Source: CAXMMR01 sp963692975 (GTDB lineage: Bacteria > Pseudomonadota > Alphaproteobacteria > Acetobacterales > Acetobacteraceae). Taken from it: a DNA stretch of 64,000 nt. A model generated the notes under the pieces. It searched no databases. It was not told the DNA's origin and worked only from the letters and a program-made list of their open reading frames with translations. A program made the translations under genes and the position numbers. The stretch lies in NCBI GenBank assembly GCA_963692975.2, contig CAXMMR010000027.1, positions 59,937 to 123,936 of the forward strand, in the 5' to 3' direction. This document shows positions 8,002 through 15,906 of the stretch, piece after piece; position 1 is the first letter of the stretch; every line of letters begins with the position of its first letter.

Positions 8002-9047
8002 CCATCCTCGCCCCGCCCCGGCCCGCCAGTCCCGATGCCGCGCCCGGCCGCGCGACCCTGCACTTCGCCGACAATGCCCTGCTGGGGCTTCTGCTCGGCG
8101 ACCATGACCGCCACCTGGTCCGCATCGAGCAGGGTTTTGGCGTGCGGGTGTCGTGTCGCGGCAACCGGGTTGCGATCAGCGGCGACCCGGCTCGCGTCGA
8201 GGCGGCGCAACAGGCGCTGACCAACCTCTACCAGCGCCTGCAGGGCGGCCAAAGCGTCCAGCTCGGCGACGTCGATGCGGCGATCCGGATGGCCGAGGCG
8301 GCCGACGGCGACCCCCGCCTGCCGCTCTCCGACCTGCCCGCGATCCGCACCCGCCGCGGCGCCGTCGGCCCGCGCAGCCCTGGCCAGCACGCCTACATGG
8401 AGCTGCTCGGCCGCGCCGAAATGGTGTTCGCCCTCGGCCCCGCCGGCACCGGCAAGACCTACCTCGCGGTCGCCCAGGCCGTCGCCATGCTGCTCGCCGG
8501 CCGCGTCGACCGCATCGTGCTGTCCCGCCCCGCCGTCGAGGCCGGCGAGCGCCTCGGCTTCCTGCCCGGCGACCTCAAGGAGAAGGTCGACCCCTATCTC
8601 CGCCCGCTCTACGACGCGCTGAACGACATGCTGCCCGGCGAGCAGGTGATCCGCCGCATGGGCGCCGGCGAGATCGAGGTCGCCCCGCTCGCTTTTATGC
8701 GCGGCAGAACGCTGGCCCATGCCTTCGTCATCCTCGACGAGGCGCAGAACACCACCCCGGCGCAGATGAAGATGTTCCTCACCCGTATGGGCGAGGGCAC
8801 CCGCATGGTGATCACCGGCGACCTCACCCAGGTCGACCTGCCGCCCGGCGCCCGCTCCGGCCTGCGTGACGCCATCGACACGGTGGAGGGCGTCGCCGGC
8901 ATCGGCGTCGCCCGCTTCGACGTCCGCGACGTCGTGCGCCATCCGCTGGTCGGACGCATCGTCGACGCCTATGATCAGCGCGCGGCGGCCGAGCGGGACA
9001 CCTCCCGCCACAGGACGCGCCCGGAGACAGATGGAACCTCGAAGTAG
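7998..9047 (+). CDS. ybeZ: PhoH-family ATPase (YbeZ)
   Basis: A 349-residue PhoH-like P-loop protein, thought to act with YbeY in rRNA processing and ribosome quality control. Walker A is GPAGTGKT (147-154) and Walker B is VILDEAQN (to 250). The first 80 residues resemble the KH-like N-terminal domain of this subfamily. The start is TTG at 7998, four bases into the end of miaB (TTGA overlap), with AGGAGA at 7982. The ybeY gene begins inside its 3' end (9031). Confidence 0.93.
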   Translation: MTILAPPRPASPDAAPGRATLHFADNALLGLLLGDHDRHLVRIEQGFGVRVSCRGNRVAISGDPARVEAAQQALTNLYQRLQGGQSVQLGDVDAAIRMAEAADGDPRLPLSDLPAIRTRRGAVGPRSPGQHAYMELLGRAEMVFALGPAGTGKTYLAVAQAVAMLLAGRVDRIVLSRPAVEAGERLGFLPGDLKEKVDPYLRPLYDALNDMLPGEQVIRRMGAGEIEVAPLAFMRGRTLAHAFVILDEAQNTTPAQMKMFLTRMGEGTRMVITGDLTQVDLPPGARSGLRDAIDTVEGVAGIGVARFDVRDVVRHPLVGRIVDAYDQRAAAERDTSRHRTRPETDGTSK

Positions 9048-9618
9048 TCAGACCGCCATCGCCGACGACAGGCTGGCGGAAATCTGGAACGAAGCGGCGC
9101 CTGACATCATCCCAGAGGTCATGGTCGAGTGCCGCCTCTGGCGCCGCCTGGTGCCGCAGGCCGAACGCCTCACCAGCCGCGCCGCCCGCCTCGCCGGCGG
9201 CGTCGCCACCGTGGTCCTGAGCAGCGATCGCGCCGTGCGCCGCCTCAACGCCCGCCATCGCGGCCGCAACAAGCCGACCAACGTGCTGACCTTCGCCGCC
9301 ACGCCCGGCGAGCCCGGCGGCGGCATCGTGCTCGCCCTCGGTACCGTCCGCCGCGAGGCCCTCGCGCAGCGCCGCCGCCCGGCCCACCACCTCGCCCACC
9401 TGGTCGTGCACGGCGCCCTGCACCTCGCCGGCCACGACCATCACGGCCCCGGCGAGGCGCGCCGCATGGAAATGGCCGAGGCGCGGCTGCTGCACCGCCT
9501 CGGCGTGCCGAACCCCTGGCGCCCGCCGCTGCACGCCGCGCCCCAGTCTCCCCGCGGGGCCACGCCCCGACCTTCCGGCAGAGCCGCGCCCCAACCTTCG
9601 GGCAGAGCCGCGACATGA
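9031..9618 (+). CDS. ybeY: Endoribonuclease YbeY
   Basis: A 195-residue metalloprotein for 16S rRNA 3'-end maturation and 70S quality control. The zinc motif HGALHLAGHDH is at residues 127-137 (ligands H127, H131, H137). The ATG at 9031 lies within the last codons of phoH with GGAGA just upstream. Compared with typical YbeY (about 155-175 residues) it has a C-terminal tail of about 30 residues rich in Pro, Arg, Ser and Ala, containing a near-repeat of PSGRAAP. The downstream corC start overlaps its stop as ATGA. Confidence 0.92.
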   Translation: MEPRSSQTAIADDRLAEIWNEAAPDIIPEVMVECRLWRRLVPQAERLTSRAARLAGGVATVVLSSDRAVRRLNARHRGRNKPTNVLTFAATPGEPGGGIVLALGTVRREALAQRRRPAHHLAHLVVHGALHLAGHDHHGPGEARRMEMAEARLLHRLGVPNPWRPPLHAAPQSPRGATPRPSGRAAPQPSGRAAT

Positions 9619-10514
9619 GCGGCGCCGCGCCCGGCCCCAAACCGCCGCTGTTCCGCCTGCCGCTGATGCGGCCGCTCGTCGGCCTGCTCGGCCGCCGCCG
9701 CCGCAGCGAAGGCCTGCGCCGCTCCATCGCCGAGCTGATGGAGGAGGCGGAGATCCCGCACACCGCCGGCCATGCCCCGGAGCTCGACCGCCAGGAACGC
9801 CTGCTGATCGACAACGTCCTGCGCCTGTCCGGCAAGACCGCCGACGACGTCATGATCCCGCGCGCCGACATCGTCGCCATGCAGGCCGACGTGACGCTGG
9901 ACGGCGCGCTCGAGCAGATCCGCCGCGAAGGCCACTCGCGCCTGCCGGTGTTCGGCGAGCAGCTCGACGACGTCCTCGGCATGATCCACATCAAGGACGT
10001 CTACAGCTATCGCGGCCGGCCGGAGACCTTCCAGCTGCGTACCATCCTGCGCCGCCCGCTGATGGTCGCCCCGCAAGTCCCGGTCCTCGACCTGCTGCTG
10101 CAGATGCGCCAGGCCCGCATGCACCTCGCCCTCGTGGTCGACGAATACGGCGGCATCGACGGCCTGCTCACCATCGAGGACCTCGTCGAGACCATCGTCG
10201 GCGACATCGCCGACGAGCACGACGAGCTCGCCGGCTCGATGCTGACCGAGCGCGCCGACGGCACCCTCGACCTCGACGCCCGGCTGCCGATCACCGAGTT
10301 CGAAACCCGCCTCGGCCGCCCGCTCGCCCAGGACGACGCCGATTTCGACACCGTCGGCGGCCTCGTCTTCACCCTGGTCGGCCGCGTCCCCGCCCGCGGC
10401 GAAGTCATCAGCCACCCGTCGGGGATCGAGTTCCGCGTGCTGGACGCCGACGCTCGCCGCATCCGCCGGTTACGCGCCCGGCTGCCGGCAGCAAGTAAGG
10501 AAGCGGCAGAGTAA
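9615..10514 (+). CDS. corC: CorC/HlyC-type CBS-pair protein (YbeX family)
   Basis: A 299-residue cytosolic protein with two CBS domains (about residues 70-200, including MIPRADIVAMQ, GHSRLPVF and VVDEYGGIDGLLTIEDLVE) and a C-terminal CorC_HlyC transporter-associated domain. There is no membrane segment, so it is the YbeX/CorC type without DUF21. CorC has been linked to Mg/Co efflux and to ribosome biology. The ATG at 9615 overlaps the ybeY stop. It ends the operon; the usual next gene, lnt, is absent and a family A half-element follows. Confidence 0.92.
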   Translation: MSGAAPGPKPPLFRLPLMRPLVGLLGRRRRSEGLRRSIAELMEEAEIPHTAGHAPELDRQERLLIDNVLRLSGKTADDVMIPRADIVAMQADVTLDGALEQIRREGHSRLPVFGEQLDDVLGMIHIKDVYSYRGRPETFQLRTILRRPLMVAPQVPVLDLLLQMRQARMHLALVVDEYGGIDGLLTIEDLVETIVGDIADEHDELAGSMLTERADGTLDLDARLPITEFETRLGRPLAQDDADFDTVGGLVFTLVGRVPARGEVISHPSGIEFRVLDADARRIRRLRARLPAASKEAAE

Positions 10515-10530
10515 GACCAGGAAAGTAAGC

Positions 10531-10584
10531 AAGGCCAGGAGCTCTGCTCCTGGACCTCGCTGGGGCCGTGAGGCCCCAGACCCC
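10531..10584. repeat. Family A half-element, left of the nuclease-like gene
   Basis: AAGGCC followed by stems CCAGGAGC/GCTCCTGG and CTGGGGCC/GGCCCCAG. It is in inverted orientation to 11179-11229, with the gene 10603-11172 between them. Confidence 0.85.
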
Positions 10585-10602
10585 TTAACTTAAGAGGATC
10601 GC

Positions 10603-11172
10603 ATGGCTCTGGCAGCGGAACACGTGGTCGCCGAATGGATGTTTCGGAAGGGCTTTATGACGGTGCGAGGGGCAAGGCTCGGTAACACCGAGCTCGATCT
10701 ACTCGGTGTTCGGCCTAAAAACGGTGGCGTCGAGGGCTGGCACGTAGAAGTTCAGGTCAGTTTTAGGCCGGTGGATCACCTGGGGCCAAAACTCAAAGAA
10801 AAGGAAAAATCAGCGATCTCACAGGACCTGAGTCAGCCCGACGCAAAACGAGCCGTGATCACGAGCAGAGCCGAGAAGTTTGTGGAGAAGAAGTTTACAA
10901 GCGAGAACGTCAACAAGCTGCGCGACAGCTGCTGGCCAGGCATCGAGTGGCGCAGGTTATTTGTCCATGGGCGACTAGTTGCGCATCAGCTGGAGCTGGA
11001 GGTCGTCCAAAGACATGTCGAGACGATCTCGTTTGAGGACGTCCTTGATCATCTTCTCAAGCGTGATCCAAAAGAAGAGAGGGTTTCGGCGTCCGCGACG
11101 GACATTGCGGAGATTGTAGCGTTCTATGAAGAGCGCGTCCGAAGCACACCGACTGCGGCGAAACCCGTCTAA
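10603..11172 (+). CDS. Uncharacterised PD-(D/E)XK nuclease-like protein
   Basis: 189 residues, no confident family. The N-terminal third (AAEHVVAEWMFRKGF, then GNTELDLLGV and WHVEVQV) follows the pattern of UPF0102/YraN and Holliday-junction-resolvase-like PD-(D/E)XK folds: an early helix, an E-x-D, and a later E-V-x within a beta strand. This is a resemblance judged by eye. Base composition is clearly lower in G+C than its neighbours and codons such as AAA, GAT and TTT are common, suggesting transfer. It sits exactly between two inverted family A half-elements (10531-10584 and 11179-11229). ATG start at 10603; no strong Shine-Dalgarno. Confidence 0.6.
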   Translation: MALAAEHVVAEWMFRKGFMTVRGARLGNTELDLLGVRPKNGGVEGWHVEVQVSFRPVDHLGPKLKEKEKSAISQDLSQPDAKRAVITSRAEKFVEKKFTSENVNKLRDSCWPGIEWRRLFVHGRLVAHQLELEVVQRHVETISFEDVLDHLLKRDPKEERVSASATDIAEIVAFYEERVRSTPTAAKPV

Positions 11173-11178
11173 TCTGAT

Positions 11179-11229
11179 GGGGGTCTGGGGCCTCAGGCTT
11201 CAGCGGGTCCAGGGCAGAGCCCTGGCCTT
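11179..11229. repeat. Family A half-element, right of the nuclease-like gene
   Basis: Stems CTGGGGCC with partner arm degenerate, then CCAGGGC/GCCCTGG and GGCCTT. It begins six bases after the stop codon of 10603-11172. Confidence 0.8.
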
Positions 11230-11251
11230 GCTTCTAAAGGATCATCCCCGC

Positions 11252-11587
11252 GTGGGCTATCTCATTCCGACTCTGCTGCTGATCCTGGCCACGAGCCTGG
11301 AGGCCGGCGGAGACGCCGTGATCCGGATCGGGCTCAAGCCGCATGACCTGGCCGCGCGGGCCGGCCTGATGCTGGCGGGCGGCGCGATCCTCTACGGCTA
11401 CGGCCTGACGCTCAATCTCGCCCCACTCGACTGGGGCCGCCTTATCGGCGCCTACGTCGCGACATTCTTCGTCGTCGCGCAGCTCATCAACCTGATCGTC
11501 TTCAAGACCGCGCCGACCCTGCCGATCGTCGTCGGCGGTCTGCTCATCGTCGCCGGCGGCGGGGTCATGACCGTATGGCAGCGCTAG
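11252..11587 (+). CDS. Small multi-pass membrane protein (DMT/SMR-like)
   Basis: 111 residues, almost entirely hydrophobic, with about four membrane segments: roughly 2-20, 28-48, 56-78 and 86-106. The length, the four segments and the final segment rich in Gly and Val (VVGGLLIVAGGGVMTVW) recall single-domain small multidrug resistance or EamA half-transporters, but the key SMR membrane Glu near position 14 is not clearly placed (E17 is a candidate). The GTG start at 11252 has AAAGGA ten bases upstream; upstream extensions run into repeat DNA. Substrate unknown. Confidence 0.6.
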   Translation: MGYLIPTLLLILATSLEAGGDAVIRIGLKPHDLAARAGLMLAGGAILYGYGLTLNLAPLDWGRLIGAYVATFFVVAQLINLIVFKTAPTLPIVVGGLLIVAGGGVMTVWQR

Positions 11588-11666
11588 AGGCGCACGGGGC
11601 CGTCCTTGCGACGACCGCGGGTCTCGGACGATGTTCGGTGATGCCTCGAGCGCCCATATAGCTTGG

Positions 11667-12440
11667 ATGGACTTCACCGAGGACGAGATCCAGCGCTACT
11701 CGCGCCACATCCTGCTCGACGAGATCGGCGGGACGGGCCAGGCGCGGCTGCGCGCGGCGCGGGTGCTGATCGTCGGCGCCGGCGGGTTGGGCTGTCCGCT
11801 GGCGCTCTATCTGGCGGCGGCCGGCATCGGCACACTCGGCCTGGTGGATGACGACGTAGTGGAGCTGTCGAACCTGCAGCGCCAGGTCGCGCACCGCACC
11901 GACGGCCTCGGGCGGCGCAAGGTCGACAGCCTGGCCGACGCCATCGCGGCGCTCAACCCGCTTGTCCAGGTCGAGCGGCACGCCGTGCGGTTGGACGCGG
12001 CGAACGCCGCCGACCTGGCGCGGCGATACGACCTGGTCTGCGACGCGAGCGACAACTTCGCCGCCCGCTACGCCGTGGCCGACGCCTGTCTTGCGGTATT
12101 TCGCCCTCTCGTCAGCGCCGCGGTGCTCCGCTTCGAGGGCCAGCTCTCGACGTTCAAGCCGCATGAGGGCCCCGAGCACCCGTGCTACCGCTGCCTCTAC
12201 CCCGAGCCGCCGCCCGCGGGCGCCGTGCCGTCCTGCGGCGAGGCCGGCGTGTTCGGCGCGGTGACCGGGGTGATGGGCACGCTGCAGGCGAACGAGGTGA
12301 TCAAGGAGCTGCTGGCCCTGGGCGAGAGCCTGTCCGGCCGGCTGCTGACCTGGGACGCGCTGCAAGCACGCTTTCGTGTGATCCGGTTGCGTCCCGACCC
12401 GGCCTGCGCAGTATGCGGCCGTGTCGGTGCGGAGACGTGA
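11667..12440 (+). CDS. HesA/MoeB/ThiF-family adenylyltransferase
   Basis: A 257-residue E1-like enzyme that adenylates the C-terminal Gly of a ubiquitin-like sulfur carrier (MoaD or ThiS). It starts with RYSRHILLDEIG, typical of MoeB/ThiF. The nucleotide site GAGGLG is at 37-42, followed by the Asp-rich VDDDVVELSNLQRQ. Zinc is expected at CYRC and CAVC, both present. There is no rhodanese domain, so it is the short bacterial form. MoeB and ThiF cannot be told apart here. It is followed after three bases by a DsrE-family gene, suggesting a sulfur-relay link. The ATG at 11667 is chosen because the family motif begins a few residues later. Confidence 0.88.
   Translation: MDFTEDEIQRYSRHILLDEIGGTGQARLRAARVLIVGAGGLGCPLALYLAAAGIGTLGLVDDDVVELSNLQRQVAHRTDGLGRRKVDSLADAIAALNPLVQVERHAVRLDAANAADLARRYDLVCDASDNFAARYAVADACLAVFRPLVSAAVLRFEGQLSTFKPHEGPEHPCYRCLYPEPPPAGAVPSCGEAGVFGAVTGVMGTLQANEVIKELLALGESLSGRLLTWDALQARFRVIRLRPDPACAVCGRVGAET
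12089..12102 (+). other. Shared 14-mer TCTTGCGGTATTTC inside the MoeB/ThiF gene
   Basis: Encodes part of LAVF using codons (CTT, GTA, TTT) that are rare in this genome. Identical to 5071-5084 and 60524-60537. Confidence 0.5.
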
Positions 12441-12443
12441 CCC

Positions 12444-12824
12444 ATGATGTCTAAGCCTCTCGGCGTCCTGCTGCTCTCCGGAGCCCACGACCGCGCGCAC
12501 TACGCCCTGGTGCTGGCGGCAGGCGCCGCGGCGCTCGGCCGCGCCGTCACTTTGTTCGCCACCAATGGCGGCTGCCGCGCGCTGTGCGCCGACTGGTCCG
12601 GGCTCGACGATGTCGGCCGGGACGCGGCGCTGCGCCGGCGCGGCGTGGTCGGCTTCGGCGAGCTGCGCGATGCGGCGCGCGACGCCGGGGTCGCCTTCAT
12701 TTGCTGCGAGACCGGGCTGCATTCGGAAGACATCGCGCCCGAGGAGCTCTGGGAGCCGGCGCTGGTCGCCGGCGTCGCGACCTTTCTTGAGGCCGTGGGC
12801 GACGGGCAGATGATCTCGATCTGA
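12444..12824 (+). CDS. DsrE-family protein
   Basis: 126 residues, cytosolic, with a DsrE/F-type fold: an N-terminal strand GVLLLSGAHD, then a helix carrying many Ala, VTLFATNGG, and a C-terminal AFICCETGL strand. Such proteins transfer or sense sulfur through a conserved Cys; C49 and C53 (GCRALC) and the CC pair near 93 are candidates. It starts three bases after the MoeB/ThiF stop (ATG 12444; an ATG at 12447 is equally possible), so the two are almost surely one transcript. Confidence 0.75.
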   Translation: MMSKPLGVLLLSGAHDRAHYALVLAAGAAALGRAVTLFATNGGCRALCADWSGLDDVGRDAALRRRGVVGFGELRDAARDAGVAFICCETGLHSEDIAPEELWEPALVAGVATFLEAVGDGQMISI

Positions 12825-12932
12825 CGACCTGCGCATGTTGCCCGACCTGCGCATGTTGCCCGACCTGCGCATGTTGCCCGACCTGCGCATGTTGCCCGAC
12901 CTGCGCATGTTGCCCGACCTGCGCATGTTGCC
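12825..12932. repeat. Six 18-nt tandem repeats after the DsrE gene
   Basis: Unit CGACCTGCGCATGTTGCC, six exact copies, beginning at the base after the DsrE stop codon. The unit length is a multiple of three, so it is open in several frames; one plus-strand frame would read MLPDLR repeats and end at TGA 12934. There is no evidence for translation. Confidence 0.9.
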
Positions 12933-12967
12933 TTGACGCTGCGGACGGCGCGCGGCACCCACGCTGC

Positions 12968-13777
12968 ATGCCTCGTTTTCTCGTGTCGGCCGTGTTCTGC
13001 CTTGCCGCCTCGGCTGCCGCCGCCCAACCTGCCACGCAGGCGCCGCCGCCGCCCAACTGGAGCCAGGCGCTGCGGGTGCATCCGGTCTCGCGCCCCGGCC
13101 ACACCACCTCGCAGCTTGGCCTGCCAGCGCTGCATCACGGCCTGCCGCATCGGCCGCCGCTGCACCACGCGGTGATCACCCACCCCGCGCACCACGCGCT
13201 GCCGCCAACACGCAAGCCGCCGGCACGGCCCGAGTCGCACCCGGTCATACCCGCCCGCACGCACCATCCCGAACCAGTCGCTGCGCCGCGGGTCGCGCCT
13301 CCACCCCCCTCGCCTCCGGCGCCCCCGCCCGAGCCGCCGAAGGGCACGGTGACCGGCCTGCCGCTGCCGCGCTTCGCGTCGCTGCGCTCGGACGACATCA
13401 ACCTGCGCAGCGGCCCCGGCGCGCGCTACCCGATCGACTGGGTCTACAAGCGCCGCGAGCTGCCGGTGATGATCGAGCGCGAGTTCGACGTCTGGCGGCT
13501 GATCGAGATGCCGGACGGCACCAAGGGCTGGGTGCACCAGGCGACGCTGACCGGCCGCCGCACCTTCGTGGTCACCGGCGCCGACGCGACGCTGCGCGCC
13601 AGCGCCAGCCAAACGGCCGAGGCGGTCGCGGTGCTGCGCGTCGGCGTGGTCGGCCGCATCCGAGCCTGCGATGCGGCGTCCGACTGGTGCCAGGTGCAGG
13701 CCGCCGACCAGCACGGCTGGCTGCCGCGCAGCGCGTTCTGGGGCACCGCGCCGAACGAGCCGGTGGCGCCGCCATAG
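12968..13777 (+). CDS. Secreted protein with two bacterial SH3 domains
   Basis: 269 residues. A signal peptide (1-19, ending AAAAQ) is followed by a long linker of about 100 residues rich in Pro and His. Two bacterial SH3 domains follow: the first around DDINLRSGPGARYPIDWVYKRRELPVMI, the second around TLRASASQTAEAVAVLRVGVVGRI, ending with GWLPRSAFWG. In alphaproteobacteria this architecture (COG3807 type) is periplasmic, probably cell-wall binding. It is preceded by an 18-nt tandem array and followed by a family B repeat in a convergent gap. Confidence 0.82.
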   Translation: MPRFLVSAVFCLAASAAAAQPATQAPPPPNWSQALRVHPVSRPGHTTSQLGLPALHHGLPHRPPLHHAVITHPAHHALPPTRKPPARPESHPVIPARTHHPEPVAAPRVAPPPPSPPAPPPEPPKGTVTGLPLPRFASLRSDDINLRSGPGARYPIDWVYKRRELPVMIEREFDVWRLIEMPDGTKGWVHQATLTGRRTFVVTGADATLRASASQTAEAVAVLRVGVVGRIRACDAASDWCQVQAADQHGWLPRSAFWGTAPNEPVAPP

Positions 13778-13784
13778 GGCAAGC

Positions 13785-13881
13785 GCTTCTTTTTTGAAAA
13801 AAGAAGCAAAAAACTTTCATCCGTTGATTACGAACATCAATCGGTCAGAAGTTTTTTGGTCCTTTTTTTCAAAAAAGGACC
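13785..13881. repeat. Family B repeat, copy 1 (convergent gap)
   Basis: Left hairpin arms GCTTCTTTTTT/AAAAAAGAAGC (13785-13807), then AAAAAACTT, a variable middle, AAGTTTTTT, and a right hairpin with GGTCC/GGACC ends (13858-13881). Confidence 0.85.
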
Positions 13882-13890
13882 GCTTCCTTT

Positions 13891-14907
13891 TTACGTCGCC
13901 CTGAAGTTCACCACCGCCGCAAATCCGGTCTCGGTGCCGATCGCCAGCCGCGTTCCATCCGGGCTCCACGCCAGCGCCGACACCGCGCCGCGTCCCGGCC
14001 CGGCGACCCGCAGCAGCTTCTGCTCGCTGATCTCGGCCAGGATCACGCTGCCGTCGGCGTGCCCGGCGGCGACCGTCTCCTGCTCGGGGTGGCAGGCGAC
14101 GCGGGTGACCATGGCGCTGCCGCCGCCGAGCTCGCGCGGCGCCTTGCCCATCGGCCCGCCGCCGAAGAACGGCCACAGCACGATCACCTCGGCGCCCGAG
14201 CTCGCCAGCCACCGGCCGCTGCGGCTGAAGCCGAGCGAGGCCGTCTTGGCCGGATAGCCGGACATCCGCATGTGCTGCCCGTCGGCCAGCCGCCAGCCAT
14301 GCAGCGCGTTGTCCTGCATGGTGGTCATCACGGCATCGGCGCTCGGATGGATGGCGACGCCGGTGTGGCTGCCCTTCCACTCGAGCAGCCGCGGCTTGTC
14401 CTCGCGCGCGGCGACGAAGCGCAGCGAGGCGCCGTTATAGTGCGAGGCCGCCAGCCGCTTGCCGCGCGCGTCGAACGCGAGCCCGGTCACCGTCGTTGCA
14501 TGCTCGTAGCGCCGCTGCGCGATCCCCGCGCCGTCGAACAGCTCGACGCGCTTGCCGGCGGCCGCGGCAATCAGGCCGCTGCCGCCCCGCCAGCTCGCCA
14601 CCTGCTCGACCCAGCGCCCGCCGAAGCTCGCCACCTCCCTTGTCGCCCCGTCCACGCCGGTGCGCATCAGCCGCCCGTCATCGCCGCCGCTGACAAACCC
14701 GCCGGCCGGGTGCGCGGCAAGACACAGCGTGCCGCCATCATGCGCCTCGACCGCCCGGAACGACTCGCCAAGCCGCAGCGTCCCGTCGCCGAGCGCAAAT
14801 GCGACGACGCCCCCAGCGTCAAAGACGACCGCAACGACAAAGGCGTCCAGCTCGGCGGTGATGCCGCGTGTGCGTAGCACCAGGTCGGCGTCCAGCGTCG
14901 CGCTCAT
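13891..14907 (-). CDS. WD40-repeat protein partnered with CobW GTPase
   Basis: 338 residues forming a predicted beta-propeller, with repeated blades such as GGTLCLAAHPAGGFVSGGDDGRLMRTG, TVTGLAFDARGKRLAASHYNGASLRF, TASLGFSRSGRWLASSG and AVSALAWSPDGTRLAIGTETGF. No signal peptide. It begins 15 bases after the CobW-family gene on the same strand. This pairing of a WD40 protein with a metallochaperone GTPase recurs in alphaproteobacteria, so it probably helps or responds to metal (zinc) delivery. Its biochemical role is not established. Confidence 0.8.
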   Translation of the reverse strand: MSATLDADLVLRTRGITAELDAFVVAVVFDAGGVVAFALGDGTLRLGESFRAVEAHDGGTLCLAAHPAGGFVSGGDDGRLMRTGVDGATREVASFGGRWVEQVASWRGGSGLIAAAAGKRVELFDGAGIAQRRYEHATTVTGLAFDARGKRLAASHYNGASLRFVAAREDKPRLLEWKGSHTGVAIHPSADAVMTTMQDNALHGWRLADGQHMRMSGYPAKTASLGFSRSGRWLASSGAEVIVLWPFFGGGPMGKAPRELGGGSAMVTRVACHPEQETVAAGHADGSVILAEISEQKLLRVAGPGRGAVSALAWSPDGTRLAIGTETGFAAVVNFRAT

Positions 14908-14922
14908 CCCGCCGCGTCCCGC

Positions 14923-15885
14923 TCAGGCGGCACGGCAGCTTTCCAGCCCGCGCCGCAACTGCGGCCGGTTGAGGTTGCGGCCGATAAACACCACGCGGGA
15001 GGTGTGCGCCTCGCCATGCTTCCACGGCCCGATGAAGTCGCCATCCGCCATCATGTGCACCGCCTGGAAGGCGAAGCGCCGCTCCTCGCCGGCATAGGCC
15101 AGGATGCCCTTGGTGCGCAGCATGTCCGCCCCGCGCTCGGCCAGCAGCGCGCCGATCCAGGCCTGGAAGCGCGACGCATCCAGCGGCTCGGCCACCTCGA
15201 CGCTCACCGAGGCGATCTCGTCGTCATGCGAGTGCTCGGTGTCGGTGAGAAAAGTCGGGTCGAAGTCGAGCACCCGCGACAGCTCGAACGCGCCACGCTC
15301 GAGGATCTGCTCGACCGGCACCTGCGAGCGCGTCGCATGATGCAGCCGCGCCGTGCGGTTGATCCGCCGAACCGACGCCTCGACCGCGGCGAGTTCGTCG
15401 GCCGAGACCAGGTCGACCTTGTTCAGCACGATCACGTCGGCGAACGCGATCTGGGCCGCCGCCTCGGCGCTGTCGGCCAGCCGGTCCGGCAGCGTTTTCG
15501 CGTCGACCACGGTGACGATGGCGTCGAGCCGCGTCTTGCCCCGCACGTCCTCGTCGACAAAGAAGGTCTGCGCCACCGGCGCCGGGTTCGCGAGCCCCGT
15601 GGTCTCGACGATGATGCCGTCGAACCGCCCCTTGCGCCGCATCAGCCCGCCGAGGATGCGGATCAGGTCGCCGCGCACGGTGCAGCAGATGCAGCCATTG
15701 TTCATCTCGAACACCTCCTCGTCGGCATCGACCACCAGGTCGTTGTCGACGCCGAGCTCGCCGAACTCGTTGATCACCACCGCATAGCGCTTGCCGTGGC
15801 TGCCGGTGAGAATGTGATTGAGTAGCGTGGTCTTGCCCGCGCCGAGATAGCCGGTCAGCACGGTAACCGGAACGAGGTCAGCCAT
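14923..15885 (-). CDS. CobW/ZNG1-family metallochaperone GTPase
   Basis: 320 residues, G3E-family GTPase. P-loop GYLGAGKT is at 12-19, the metal-binding CxCC is CICC at 65-68, the base-recognition motif is LNKVDL, and the C-terminal CobW domain carries His-rich DTEHSHDDE. This fits the COG0523 group that delivers zinc (or cobalt) to client enzymes. The ATG at 15885 has AAAGGAG correctly spaced. A longer in-frame start would translate the adjacent family B repeat and was rejected. The WD40 gene follows 15 bases downstream. Confidence 0.9.
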   Translation of the reverse strand: MADLVPVTVLTGYLGAGKTTLLNHILTGSHGKRYAVVINEFGELGVDNDLVVDADEEVFEMNNGCICCTVRGDLIRILGGLMRRKGRFDGIIVETTGLANPAPVAQTFFVDEDVRGKTRLDAIVTVVDAKTLPDRLADSAEAAAQIAFADVIVLNKVDLVSADELAAVEASVRRINRTARLHHATRSQVPVEQILERGAFELSRVLDFDPTFLTDTEHSHDDEIASVSVEVAEPLDASRFQAWIGALLAERGADMLRTKGILAYAGEERRFAFQAVHMMADGDFIGPWKHGEAHTSRVVFIGRNLNRPQLRRGLESCRAA

Positions 15886-15906
15886 TCGACGCTCCTTTAA
15901 GAAAGC

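Noticed and set aside
12825..12932. Possible CRISPR array
   Set aside because: Units are directly adjacent and identical with no spacers; no cas genes nearby. The same applies to the 14-nt arrays.
12835..12936. Possible peptide of MLPDLR repeats in the 18-nt array
   Set aside because: No ribosome-binding site and no conservation evidence; it arises from the repeat unit being a multiple of three.
13785..13881. Family B hairpins as standard rho-independent terminators
   Set aside because: The stems are followed by A-tracts on the upstream hairpin and preceded by T-tracts on the second, unlike a terminator's stem plus T-run. A bidirectional role is not excluded.
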